From NCBI GenBank assembly GCA_035501255.1, contig DATJWM010000024.1:1-15359 (forward strand): 15,359 nucleotides of DNA. Reading direction: 5' to 3'. Below the pieces are notes generated by a model, which searched no databases, was not told the DNA's origin, and saw nothing but the letters and a program-made list of their open reading frames with translations. Source of the stretch: JAFAZI01 sp035501255 (GTDB taxonomy: Bacteria > Actinomycetota > Actinomycetes > JAFAQI01). Position numbers and translations under genes: made by a program. Shown in pieces: positions 7,107 through 13,851 of the stretch; within the stretch, counting starts at the first letter, position 1; every line of letters begins with the position of its first letter.

Positions 7107-8595
7107 TCGCCGCGACCCGCCAGGATCCATCCACCCGAGCAAGGTCCATCGTGAACGCTCGGGAAGGACGGGCGGCTCCGGTGCCGACGACCGCACCCGC
7201 GCGGTCGACCAGCGAGTACGCCGACAGCGCGTCGGCAATCCGAAGTCTCGCGCTCGTCGCGCTCGACTGCTGCACGCGCACATGCGTCACGGTCGCGGTG
7301 AATCCTTGGGCGTGCAGGCCACGATCCATGAGAGCCGTCAACCTCGCCCGGTCGGTGGTGTAGGCAGGCGAGTCGAGCACGTACACCCGGGCGAGCAGGG
7401 CCGGTCGACCGGCGTCGAACGCGCGTGCCCGCAGCGCGTCGAGGCGGGCCACGACCGGCCTCCAGCGCGTCTCGCTCGAGCGGGACGACCCGGCAAGGCC
7501 GGTTGCCGTACTCGCCGACGGCAGGGGCGAGGCGTCCGCCGGCACGTCCGCGGGCTGCGCGGAGGCGGTCACGGCGCCCGGCGAGGCGTGGTGGCGCAGG
7601 GCCTCGCCCACCACCACGACGGCGGCGAGGGCGATCGCGGCGAGGACGATCCGCCGGGCCGCCCGCCGAGGGCCGGCGTGGCGCGTCCGCCGCCCGGCCG
7701 CCGGTGCCGGACGAGGTCGGGCACGCACCGCGGGCGCGGAGGCCTCCGTCGGTCGGGCTCGCGCCCTCACGCCCTCGCGCGCGGGCAATCCTCGCCCCGC
7801 AGCTCGCGGCGGGAGCGCCTGACCGATCCCGCGCGGCCGGGTCGCGGCCGGTCGCGGAAGCGCCGGAGGCGTCTGCATCCCGTGCGCCGGCAGGAACGTC
7901 ACCGGAACGGCCTCACCAGCGCGAGCCACCGACCGGGCGACCAGCCGAGCCGGCGGGCGAGCGTCAGGATCCGCAGCGAGCATCGACTCGACCGCCACGA
8001 TCAACGCGGCGGGCGTGCCCGGCGCCAACGCAGCGAGCGGCTGCCCGTCGGGTGGCCGGCCGGCGAGCGCGGTGAACCCGACGACGCCGAGCGCGTACAC
8101 GTCGTCAGCGGCGGGAGGCGGCGGCGTACCGGCAATCGCAGCGCGCAACCCGATCCCGTCGAGCATCGGCCGTCCGTCCGCGGCGAACACGACCGCTGCC
8201 GTCGTCAGGTCGCCGTGGGTGAGGCCGCGCTCGTGCGCGGCGGCGAGCGCGGTGGCGACCGGCGTGAGCACCGTGACGACCTCGCCCGCGCCCACCCGGC
8301 CGCGGGTGGCGAGCACGCTCGCGAGGCTGCCACCTGCCGCCCAGTCCAGGACCATGACGACCGGATCGGTATCGGTGATCCGGCGTACGCCGAGCAAGTG
8401 CGGGCCGGCGATCGAGCCGAGCAGGGTCCACTCGCGGCGCAGCCGCTCGCCTCGCTGCGGTCCGCCCGCGCGCAGCCGCTTGATCGTCACGGTGTCGCCG
8501 GTGGCGAGCTCGCGACCGCGCCAGACCTCAGCCGCCGGGCCGGTCGCGACGAGGGCGTCGACGGCGTACCCGTCGAGGGTTGGCTGGTCGATCAC
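7090..8595 (-). CDS. Degenerate protein-kinase-like membrane protein
   Basis: A 501-residue protein read from GTG 8595. Residues 9-225 resemble a Ser/Thr kinase fold: VTIK with Lys39, a helix-C candidate Glu55, HGDL at 127-130 for HRDL, and ADDVYALGVVGFTALAGRPP at 163-182 for the SDVWSLG helix. The Asn after the catalytic loop is Ala134, DFG reads DGI (146-148), the glycine-rich loop is weak, and no APE motif is seen, so it may be a pseudokinase. A Pro/Arg-rich segment (about 240-313), one membrane helix (about 315-331) and an outside domain (377-501) follow; the latter looks like a small alpha/beta NTF2-like fold, which is inference. The open frame extends to 8901, but that part is antisense to lipB. 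Divergent from lipB by 69 bases; not part of the usual lip synteny I recall. Confidence 0.78.
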   Translation of the reverse strand: MIDQPTLDGYAVDALVATGPAAEVWRGRELATGDTVTIKRLRAGGPQRGERLRREWTLLGSIAGPHLLGVRRITDTDPVVMVLDWAAGGSLASVLATRGRVGAGEVVTVLTPVATALAAAHERGLTHGDLTTAAVVFAADGRPMLDGIGLRAAIAGTPPPPAADDVYALGVVGFTALAGRPPDGQPLAALAPGTPAALIVAVESMLAADPDARPPARLVARSVARAGEAVPVTFLPAHGMQTPPALPRPAATRPRGIGQALPPRAAGRGLPAREGVRARARPTEASAPAVRARPRPAPAAGRRTRHAGPRRAARRIVLAAIALAAVVVVGEALRHHASPGAVTASAQPADVPADASPLPSASTATGLAGSSRSSETRWRPVVARLDALRARAFDAGRPALLARVYVLDSPAYTTDRARLTALMDRGLHAQGFTATVTHVRVQQSSATSARLRIADALSAYSLVDRAGAVVGTGAARPSRAFTMDLARVDGSWRVAAIRARR

Positions 8596-8652
8596 ATCGC
8601 CATTGCAACAGCGATCGGCCCTCGCGCGCGGGCGCTGTCCACAGGGGCGGGT

Positions 8653-8658
8653 TAGCGT
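8653..8658 (+). promoter_or_regulatory. Candidate -10 element of lipB
   Basis: TAGCGT followed by 6 bases and the lipB ATG, with no ribosome binding site. Fits a leaderless transcript starting at the ATG. Confidence 0.45.
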
Positions 8659-8664
8659 GAGCGC

Positions 8665-9321
8665 ATGCAGTTCATCCGGGACGGGCGGGTCGGGTATCTC
8701 GACGGGCTCGCCCGCCAACGCGACCTGCACGAGCGCCGGGTCGCGGGCGAGATCCCCGACACCGTGCTGCTCCTCGAACACGACCCGGTCTACACGGCGG
8801 GGCGCCGGACCGAAGCCTGGGAGCGGCCGCCAGACGGGTCCGACCGGATCGGTGACACGCCGGTGATCGACGTCGACCGCGGCGGCAAGATCACCTGGCA
8901 CGGACCGGGGCAGCTGACCGGATACCCGATCATCGGGCTCCCCATGCCGCTCGACGTCGTCGGCTACGTACGCCGGCTCGAGGCGGCGCTGATCGAGGTG
9001 TGTGCGGCGTTCGGGCTGGACGCCGGCCGGGTCGAGGGGCGCAGCGGCGTCTGGCTACCCGCCGACGAGCGCGGTCCCGAGCGCAAGGTTGCCGCGATCG
9101 GGGTGCGGGTTGCGCGCGGCGTGACGATGCACGGGTTCGCGCTCAACTGCGACTGTGACCTCGGCGCGTTCGACCGGATCGTGCCATGCGGCATCACCGA
9201 CGCGGGCGTCACCTCGCTGAGCGTGGAGCTTGGCCGGCCCGTGACGATCGACGACGTACTGCCGCTGGTCGAGCCGGCGCTCGACGCGTGCCTCGCGGTC
9301 GCGACCGCGCCCCGTTCGTAG
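8665..9321 (+). CDS. lipB: Lipoyl(octanoyl) transferase
   Basis: A 218-residue LipB, which moves octanoate from acyl carrier protein to the lysine of lipoyl domains, the first step of lipoate synthesis. Seen: LLLEHDPVYTAGRR near 35-48, DRGGKITWHGPGQLTGYP at 71-88, KVAAIGVRVARGVTMHGFALN with Lys141, and PCGI with Cys175; Lys and Cys form the catalytic dyad. Length is normal. ATG 8665 is chosen because it starts the conserved N-terminal strand and lies 6 bases after TAGCGT. The TAG stop (9319-9321) is the first three bases of a 30-bp-period palindromic repeat. Next gene is lipA, 72 bases on; its likely clients here are the E2 Lys43 and glycine cleavage H protein. Confidence 0.96.
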   Translation: MQFIRDGRVGYLDGLARQRDLHERRVAGEIPDTVLLLEHDPVYTAGRRTEAWERPPDGSDRIGDTPVIDVDRGGKITWHGPGQLTGYPIIGLPMPLDVVGYVRRLEAALIEVCAAFGLDAGRVEGRSGVWLPADERGPERKVAAIGVRVARGVTMHGFALNCDCDLGAFDRIVPCGITDAGVTSLSVELGRPVTIDDVLPLVEPALDACLAVATAPRS

Positions 9322-9372
9322 CGGCGTCACGCCGGTATCGCTGCGGGCACGCGGCGTCACGCCGGTATCGCT
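9319..9372. repeat. Palindromic 30-bp-period repeat, two copies, lipB-lipA spacer
   Basis: The 19-mer TAGCGGCGTCACGCCGGTA at 9319-9337 recurs at 9349-9367 with its first two bases changed to AC, exactly 30 bases later. The core CGGCGT-C-ACGCCG is an inverted repeat in the first copy; both copies continue with TCGCTGCG. The same family occurs at 11384-11495. The first copy overlaps the lipB stop, and the second ends about 14 bases before the candidate lipA -10. It could act as a transcript-end hairpin, a protein-binding site or a REP-like dispersed element; sequence alone does not decide. Confidence 0.85.
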
Positions 9373-9381
9373 GCGCCCGCG

Positions 9382-9387
9382 TAGCCT
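9382..9387 (+). promoter_or_regulatory. Candidate -10 element of lipA
   Basis: TAGCCT followed by 6 bases and GTG 9394, no ribosome binding site. The -35 region would fall inside the second palindromic repeat copy. Confidence 0.42.
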
Positions 9388-9393
9388 TGCGGT

Positions 9394-10323
9394 GTGGTGT
9401 CGGTGGCGCCCGAGGGGCGCAGGTTGCTGCGGATCGAGGCGCGCAACGCCGCGGTGCCGATCGAGCGCAAACCGCCGTGGATCAAGACCCGCGCCCGGAT
9501 GGGTCCACAGTTCAGCGAGCTGAAATCGCTCGTGCGCAGCGAGGGCCTGCACACGGTGTGCGAGGAGGCGGGCTGCCCCAACATCTACGAGTGCTGGGAG
9601 GACCGTGAGGCGACGTTCCTGATCGGCGGGGACCAGTGCACCCGGCGCTGCGACTTCTGCCAGATCGACACCGGCCGACCGCTCCCGCTCGACCGTGACG
9701 AGCCGCGCCGGGTCGCCGACAGCGTCGCGACGATGGGCTTGCGCTATGCGACCGTCACCGGAGTCGCCCGCGACGACCTCGAGGACGAAGGCGCCTGGCT
9801 GTACGCCGAGACGGTCCGCGCGATCCACGACCTCAATCCGGGCACCGGCGTCGAGCTGCTCGCGCCGGACTTCTCCGCCCGCCCCGAGTTGCTCGCCGAG
9901 GTGTTCGCCAGCCGGCCCGAGGTGTTCGCGCACAACGTCGAGACCGTTCCGCGGATCTTCAAACGGATCCGGCCCGCGTTCCGGTACGAGCGCTCGCTCG
10001 CGGTCATCACCGCCGCGCGGGACGCCGGGCTGGTGACCAAGTCGAACCTCATCCTCGGCCTGGGCGAGACCCGCGCCGAGACCGAGGAGGCGCTCGGCTC
10101 GCTGCGGGGGGCGGGCTGCGAGATCGTGACGATCACCCAGTACCTTCGCCCGTCGCCGCGCCATCACGCAGTGGAGCGCTGGGTGCACCCGGAGGAGTTC
10201 GTCGAGCTCGCGGCGGTCGCCGAGGGTCTCGGGTTCTCCGGCGTACTGTCCGGGCCGCTGGTCCGCTCGTCCTACCGCGCCGGCCGGCTCTACGCGCAGG
10301 CGATGGCGACCCGCGCCGCCTGA
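9394..10323 (+). CDS. lipA: Lipoyl synthase, radical SAM
   Basis: A 309-residue LipA, which inserts two sulfur atoms into octanoylated lipoyl domains. The auxiliary cluster cysteines are Cys56, Cys61 and Cys67 (CEEAGCPNIYEC), and the radical SAM cluster is CTRRCDFC with Cys82, Cys86 and Cys89. The C-terminal VRSSYRAG carries the conserved Arg-Ser-Ser whose serine ligates the auxiliary cluster. All cluster ligands are present and the length is normal. Two GTG codons in tandem (9394, 9397) are possible starts; the first is chosen because TAGCCT lies 6 bases before it. It follows lipB, so the pair supplies lipoyl groups for the E2 upstream. Confidence 0.96.
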   Translation: MVSVAPEGRRLLRIEARNAAVPIERKPPWIKTRARMGPQFSELKSLVRSEGLHTVCEEAGCPNIYECWEDREATFLIGGDQCTRRCDFCQIDTGRPLPLDRDEPRRVADSVATMGLRYATVTGVARDDLEDEGAWLYAETVRAIHDLNPGTGVELLAPDFSARPELLAEVFASRPEVFAHNVETVPRIFKRIRPAFRYERSLAVITAARDAGLVTKSNLILGLGETRAETEEALGSLRGAGCEIVTITQYLRPSPRHHAVERWVHPEEFVELAAVAEGLGFSGVLSGPLVRSSYRAGRLYAQAMATRAA

Positions 10324-10397
10324 GCGACCGCCAGAGACCGTCGAACGTTCACGCCGGTGCAACGCGTGTGACACATGAGGCGCGGATCGTTGTTGAC

Positions 10398-10604
10398 ATG
10401 CGGGCGTTGCTGAGGGACATCACGCTGGTCGTCTGGCCGGGCGGCGGGCAGGGGACGGCGCGCCGCAACGCCTGGGCCGCGATGGTCGTCGACGCCCAGC
10501 GGGCACGAGAGCGGGCTGAGGCGGAGGAGTTCTTTGCGCGAGTCGCGACGGTGCCTGCAGCCGGGTTCGCCGACCCAGGCGAGGCCGTGCGCGCACAGGG
10601 CTGA
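10398..10604 (+). CDS. Small hypothetical protein after lipA
   Basis: A 68-residue open frame from ATG 10398; a longer frame from GTG 10368 adds ten residues without support. The product starts MRALLRDITLVVWPGGGQG, continues with ARRNAWAAMVVDAQRARERAEAEE split over a charged, helix-forming segment (about residues 21-45), and has no clear membrane helix or signal peptide. I recognise no domain; I have an uncertain memory of similar short proteins between lipA and the DUF4191 gene in other Actinobacteria. No good ribosome binding site is seen; the gene fills most of the 316-base gap between lipA and the DUF4191 gene. Function unknown. Confidence 0.55.
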   Translation: MRALLRDITLVVWPGGGQGTARRNAWAAMVVDAQRARERAEAEEFFARVATVPAAGFADPGEAVRAQG

Positions 10605-10626
10605 GCCGGCCCGCCGCGACGGCTCA

Positions 10627-10632
10627 TAGAAT
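10627..10632 (+). promoter_or_regulatory. Candidate -10 element of the DUF4191 gene
   Basis: TAGAAT, the best match to TATAAT in the set, followed by 7 bases and ATG 10640 with no ribosome binding site. Fits a leaderless message. Confidence 0.5.
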
Positions 10633-10639
10633 CGCCCGC

Positions 10640-11377
10640 ATGGCCCGCTCCAAGACGCCGACCTCGGCACCCGCAAAGCGCACCTCCGGCAAGGCAGCTG
10701 ACAAGGCCGCCGACAAGGACGCGAAGCCGGGGCGGATCCAGCAGGTCCGACAGGTGTGGTCGATGACCCGCCAGCAGGACCCGAAAGCCGTCCCGATCAT
10801 CCTCGGCTCGGCGCTGCTGGTGCTTGCCGTCTTCGTCGTTATCGGGATCTTGATCGGGCAAATCGTGCTCTTCTCGATCCTCGCGGTCATGGCGGCGCTG
10901 CTCGCCGGGACGTCGATCTTCGGACGACGGGCCACGAAATCGATGTACGCCCAGGTCGAAGGCCGACCCGGTGCCGCCGCCGCGGTGCTGCAAGGGATGC
11001 GCGGCGACTGGCGGGTCACCCCGGCGGTCGGGTTCACCCGCAACCAGGAGCTCGTGCACCGGGTCATCGGGCGGCCCGGCATCGTCCTCGTCGGGGAAGG
11101 CGGCTCGGCCGCCGCGATCAAGTCACTGATGGTCGACCAGAAGCGGCGTATCGGACGGGTCGCGCCCGACACGCCGATCCACGAGCTGATCGTCGGCGAC
11201 GGCGAGGGCATGATCCCGATCTCCAAGCTCCAGCAGAAGGTGACTCGGCTCCCCCGGGCGCTGAAAAAAGGCGAGGTCTCGGCGCTCGAGGCCCGGATGA
11301 AGGCGCTCGGCGGACCGAACGTGCCGATGCCGAAAGGCCCGATGCCGACCCGGGTCCCGCGCGGCAAGCTGCGCTGA
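10640..11377 (+). CDS. DUF4191 domain-containing membrane protein
   Basis: A 245-residue protein matching the actinobacterial DUF4191 family found beside lipA and glnA (Rv2219-like). The N-terminal 30 residues are Lys/Ala/Thr rich and probably cytosolic. Two membrane segments follow at about 51-71 and 75-95, then a soluble C-terminal domain of some 150 residues (AAAVLQGMRGDWRVTPAVGF, RPGIVLVGEGG, a Lys/Arg-rich end). No catalytic motif is recognised and the family has no established function to my knowledge. Start at ATG 10640, with TAGAAT 7 bases upstream. It converges on the RDD gene, with a palindromic repeat array between them. Confidence 0.82.
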   Translation: MARSKTPTSAPAKRTSGKAADKAADKDAKPGRIQQVRQVWSMTRQQDPKAVPIILGSALLVLAVFVVIGILIGQIVLFSILAVMAALLAGTSIFGRRATKSMYAQVEGRPGAAAAVLQGMRGDWRVTPAVGFTRNQELVHRVIGRPGIVLVGEGGSAAAIKSLMVDQKRRIGRVAPDTPIHELIVGDGEGMIPISKLQQKVTRLPRALKKGEVSALEARMKALGGPNVPMPKGPMPTRVPRGKLR

Positions 11378-11383
11378 ACCAGA

Positions 11384-11495
11384 TAGCGGCGTCACGCCGG
11401 TACGCCATACCGATAGCGGCGTCACGCCGGTACGCCGTACCGATAGCGGCGTCACCCCGGTACGCCATACCGATAGCGGCGTCACGCCGGTATCG
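11384..11495. repeat. Palindromic 30-bp-period repeat array, four copies
   Basis: Copies start at 11384, 11414, 11444 and 11474. Each has the 19-mer TAGCGGCGTCACGCCGGTA (third copy has ACCCCG for ACGCCG, breaking the stem) followed by an 11-base linker CGCCATACCGA or CGCCGTACCGA. In the last copy the symmetry extends over 25 bases (11471-11495). The linkers create a second inverted repeat, CGGTA-CGCCA-TACCG, so two sets of hairpins compete. The array fills the 126-base gap between the stops of the convergent DUF4191 and RDD genes, a good place for a two-way terminator or an insulating site, although no T-tract is present. Same family as 9319-9372. Linkers are as conserved as the palindromes, so this is not CRISPR. 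Confidence 0.9.
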
Positions 11496-11503
11496 CGAGC
11501 GAC

Positions 11504-11899
11504 TCAGCGGGTGCGCAGCATGACAGTGCCCGCGGCGCGGTCGTGCATCGCGCGGCCCGAGGCATCGGTGAACAGCGCGGGCAGCACGGTCGCGATCAGC
11601 AACGTCCGCAGCAACGCCCACCGAAACGCCGGCCGGCCCTGCCCGTCGGCACGCACCACCGCGATCCCCATCACCCGCATGCCCGGCGTCTGGCTCGCGA
11701 ACGTGACGAACAGCAGCTCGATCAGCAGGAAGAAGACCAGGACGTAGGTCGACTGCAGGTTGCTGCGGTGGTAGCCGCCGCCGACGATGACGGCGAGCAC
11801 GTTCGCGATCGCCGCGTCGATGAGGAACGCAACCACCCGTACGCCGAACCCGGCGACCCGTCCCGGGCCGCTCTCTGGCCACGGGCCGACGCTGCTCAC
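11504..11899 (-). CDS. RDD family membrane protein
   Basis: A 131-residue integral membrane protein from GTG 11899. It carries the RDD pattern: RVVAFLID in the first membrane helix (Arg21, Asp28), a second hydrophobic segment at about 50-67, TPGMRVMGIAVVRADG at 71-86, a third helix at about 97-111 and the terminal HDRAAGTVM (Asp120). The family is widespread with poorly known function, sometimes transport-related. The frame is open to GTG 11974, but the extra 25 residues are Arg/Pro/Thr-rich and the later GTG has TAGCGT 8 bases upstream. Its neighbours (DUF4191 gene and glnA) match the conserved actinobacterial order (Rv2219A-like). Confidence 0.83.
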   Translation of the reverse strand: MSSVGPWPESGPGRVAGFGVRVVAFLIDAAIANVLAVIVGGGYHRSNLQSTYVLVFFLLIELLFVTFASQTPGMRVMGIAVVRADGQGRPAFRWALLRTLLIATVLPALFTDASGRAMHDRAAGTVMLRTR

Positions 11900-11907
11900 G
11901 CCGACCA

Positions 11908-11913
11908 ACGCTA
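11908..11913 (-). promoter_or_regulatory. Candidate -10 element of the RDD gene
   Basis: On the minus strand TAGCGT is followed by 8 bases and GTG 11899. If this is the promoter it excludes the longer start at 11974. Position-based inference. Confidence 0.38.
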
Positions 11914-12096
11914 GTAGCCGGTCCCCCGTACGCCGGACGGGCCCGGTTGCGACCGGAGTCCGGTCCGCGGTCACACCGGCCGCGCGGAAAATCCCGGCCG
12001 GGCTGTGCGCCAGTGTGCGCGACCCGATAAGTTGCGGATCATCGGTGTCGCAGCGTCGCGCGCCAACCGGGGGATCCGCCGTACTGATCGCTCATG

Positions 12097-12102
12097 AGAG
12101 GT
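12097..12102 (+). promoter_or_regulatory. Ribosome binding site of glnA
   Basis: AGAGGT lies 9 bases before ATG 12112. It lies just inside the alternative ATG at 12094, so it argues for 12112. A weak TAAGTT at 12028-12033 is the only -10-like sequence I see upstream. Confidence 0.6.
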
Positions 12103-12111
12103 AGTAGGGGC

Positions 12112-13536
12112 ATGTTCAGCAGCGCCGACGAGGTTCTCGCCTACATCAAGAAGAACGACGTCCAGTTCGTGGACGTCCGCTTCTGTGATCTGCCAGGCAT
12201 CATGCAGCACTTCACGTTCCCCGCGTCGAACTTCGGGGAAAGCGTCTTTAGCGACGGGCTGATGTTCGACGGCTCGTCGATCCGCGGCTTCCAGCAGATC
12301 CACGAGTCGGACATGCTGCTGCTGCCGGACCCGACGACCGCTTACATGGACCCGTTCCGTCAGCACCCGACGCTGATCATGAACTTCTTCATCCACGACC
12401 CGCTGACCGGCGAGGCCTACAGCCGCGACCCGCGCAACATCGCCAAGAAGGCCGAGGACTACCTGGTCGGCTCCGGCATCGCGGACACGTCGTACTTCGG
12501 CCCGGAGGCGGAGTTCTACATCTTCGACGACGTGCGCTACGACCAGAACCCCTACAGCGCCTACCACTACGTCGACTCGGTCGAGGGCGCGTGGAACTCC
12601 GGCGCGGTCGAGCCGGGCGGCAACAAGGGCTACAAGCCGCGCTACAAAGGCGGCTACTTCCCGGTCCCGCCGACCGACCACTTCACCGATCTGCGCTCGG
12701 AGATGGTACGGGTGCTGCTGGAGATCGGCATCGACGTCGAGATGCAACACCACGAGGTCGGCACCGCGGGCCAGGCGGAGATCGACTTCCGGTTCGGCAC
12801 GCTGCTGAAGACCGCCGACAACCTGATGAACTTCAAGTACGTCGTGAAGAACGTCGCGCGCCAGCACGGCCGGACCGCGACCTTCATGCCGAAGCCGATC
12901 TTCATGGACAACGGCTCGGGCATGCACTGCCACCAGTCACTGTGGAAGGACGGCGCGCCGCTCTTTTACGACGAGGTCGGCTACGCGGGCCTGTCGGACA
13001 TGGCGCGGCACTACATCGGCGGCCTGCTCAAGCACGCGCCGTCACTGCTCGCGTTCACCAACCCGACCACGAACTCCTACCGGCGGTTGGTGCCGGGCTA
13101 CGAGGCGCCGGTCAACCTGGTGTACTCGCAGCGCAACCGGTCCGCGTGCTGCCGGATTCCGATCACCGGCGCGAACCCGAAGGCCAAACGGCTCGAGTTT
13201 CGGGTGCCGGACCCTTCCTGCAACCCCTACCTCGCGTTCTCCGCGATGCTCATGGCTGGGCTGGACGGCGTACGGAACAAGATCGAGCCGCCGACGCCGG
13301 TCGACAAGGACCTCTACGAGCTGCCGCCGGACGAGCTGGCCGCAGTGCCGCAGGTGCCCGGCTCACTCGAGGACGTGCTCGACGAGCTCGAGACCGACCA
13401 CGACTACCTGCTCGAGGGCGGCGTGTTCACCCCGGACGCGATCGACACCTGGATCGAGTACAAGCGCGAGAACGAGGTCGACGCCATTCGGCTACGCCCG
13501 CACCCCTACGAGTTCGCGCTGTATTACGACATCTAA
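12112..13536 (+). CDS. glnA: Glutamine synthetase, type I
   Basis: A 474-residue GSI, the usual length, which makes glutamine from glutamate, ammonia and ATP as a cytosolic dodecamer. Visible motifs: the N-terminal VQFVDVRFCDLPGIMQHFT and MFDGSSIRGF, the metal-binding GPEAEFYIFD, PKPIFMDNGSGMHCHQSLW with the His of the ATP/metal site, and NRSACCRIP followed by KRLEFRVPDPSCNPY. Tyr402 in DKDLYELPPDE matches the adenylylation site of GSI-beta enzymes, so control by GlnE is expected. ATG 12112 is preferred over 12094 because the ribosome binding site lies between them. I see no convincing GlnR box upstream. It closes the conserved block; accessory DNA follows. Confidence 0.97.
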   Translation: MFSSADEVLAYIKKNDVQFVDVRFCDLPGIMQHFTFPASNFGESVFSDGLMFDGSSIRGFQQIHESDMLLLPDPTTAYMDPFRQHPTLIMNFFIHDPLTGEAYSRDPRNIAKKAEDYLVGSGIADTSYFGPEAEFYIFDDVRYDQNPYSAYHYVDSVEGAWNSGAVEPGGNKGYKPRYKGGYFPVPPTDHFTDLRSEMVRVLLEIGIDVEMQHHEVGTAGQAEIDFRFGTLLKTADNLMNFKYVVKNVARQHGRTATFMPKPIFMDNGSGMHCHQSLWKDGAPLFYDEVGYAGLSDMARHYIGGLLKHAPSLLAFTNPTTNSYRRLVPGYEAPVNLVYSQRNRSACCRIPITGANPKAKRLEFRVPDPSCNPYLAFSAMLMAGLDGVRNKIEPPTPVDKDLYELPPDELAAVPQVPGSLEDVLDELETDHDYLLEGGVFTPDAIDTWIEYKRENEVDAIRLRPHPYEFALYYDI

Positions 13537-13795
13537 AGGGCGGTTTTCCAAGATCGTTGATCATGGCTCTGAGCTGGGGAGATACTGTTCTTGGGGCCTC
13601 GGTTCGCACTTATGTCCAGCAACCGAGCAACGGGTGGCGCGACAGCGACGACAACGCTCTGACCTGCACCCACGCACTGCCCCGCGGTGTCCCTCACCTT
13701 GTTGAAAATTTCTGGGAGCAACCACCGGGCAACCAAAGCAGACCTGGCTAGGTCGCGAGCGTTCGCGCTTCTGACGGGCCGGCCGCCCCGAGCAA
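13537..13795. other. Unidentified spacer between glnA and the IS256 element
   Basis: About 260 bases with no supportable gene. Base composition is less GC-rich than the core genes, especially around 13696-13745. It contains an inverted repeat CTCGGTT (13598-13604) / AACCGAG (13621-13627) with a 16-base loop and no T-tract. It does not resemble the 3' flank of glnA that I know from other Actinobacteria, and looks like non-coding remains of a mobile element, but I cannot name one. Confidence 0.5.
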
Positions 13796-13825
13796 GGGAC
13801 TGTCCGACGAGCGGTGTAACTGGTC
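13796..13825 (+). repeat. Left terminal inverted repeat of the IS256 element
   Basis: Begins GGGACTGTCCGAC and ends GGTGTAACTGGTC; pairs with 15138-15167 with mismatches only at positions 4, 6, 14 and 16. Confidence 0.82.
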
Positions 13826-13851
13826 CGACACGCCGAGCCGGGTGCTTGGCG

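Noticed and set aside
8596..8901. 102-residue N-terminal extension of the kinase-like protein
   Set aside because: It runs antisense through the well-conserved lipB coding sequence and has no kinase similarity; GTG 8595 begins the domain naturally.
10394..10399. TTGACA -35 promoter at the start of the small protein
   Set aside because: It overlaps the start codon and the sequence 17 bases on (GACATC) is not a -10 element.
11384..11495. CRISPR array
   Set aside because: The 11-base linkers between palindromes are nearly identical and too short for spacers, and no cas genes are present.
11384..11523. Repeat-encoded peptides such as AASRRYAIPI in forward or reverse frames
   Set aside because: They only reflect the 30-base period (a multiple of three) and lie between the stops of two convergent genes with no start or ribosome binding site.
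11975..12111. GlnR operator before glnA
   Set aside because: GTCAC and GGAAAA near 11971-11992 are not spaced like known GlnR half sites, and nothing else matches.
12094..12111. Upstream ATG for glnA
   Set aside because: The six extra codons contain the ribosome binding site, and GlnA homologues begin near MFSSADEV.
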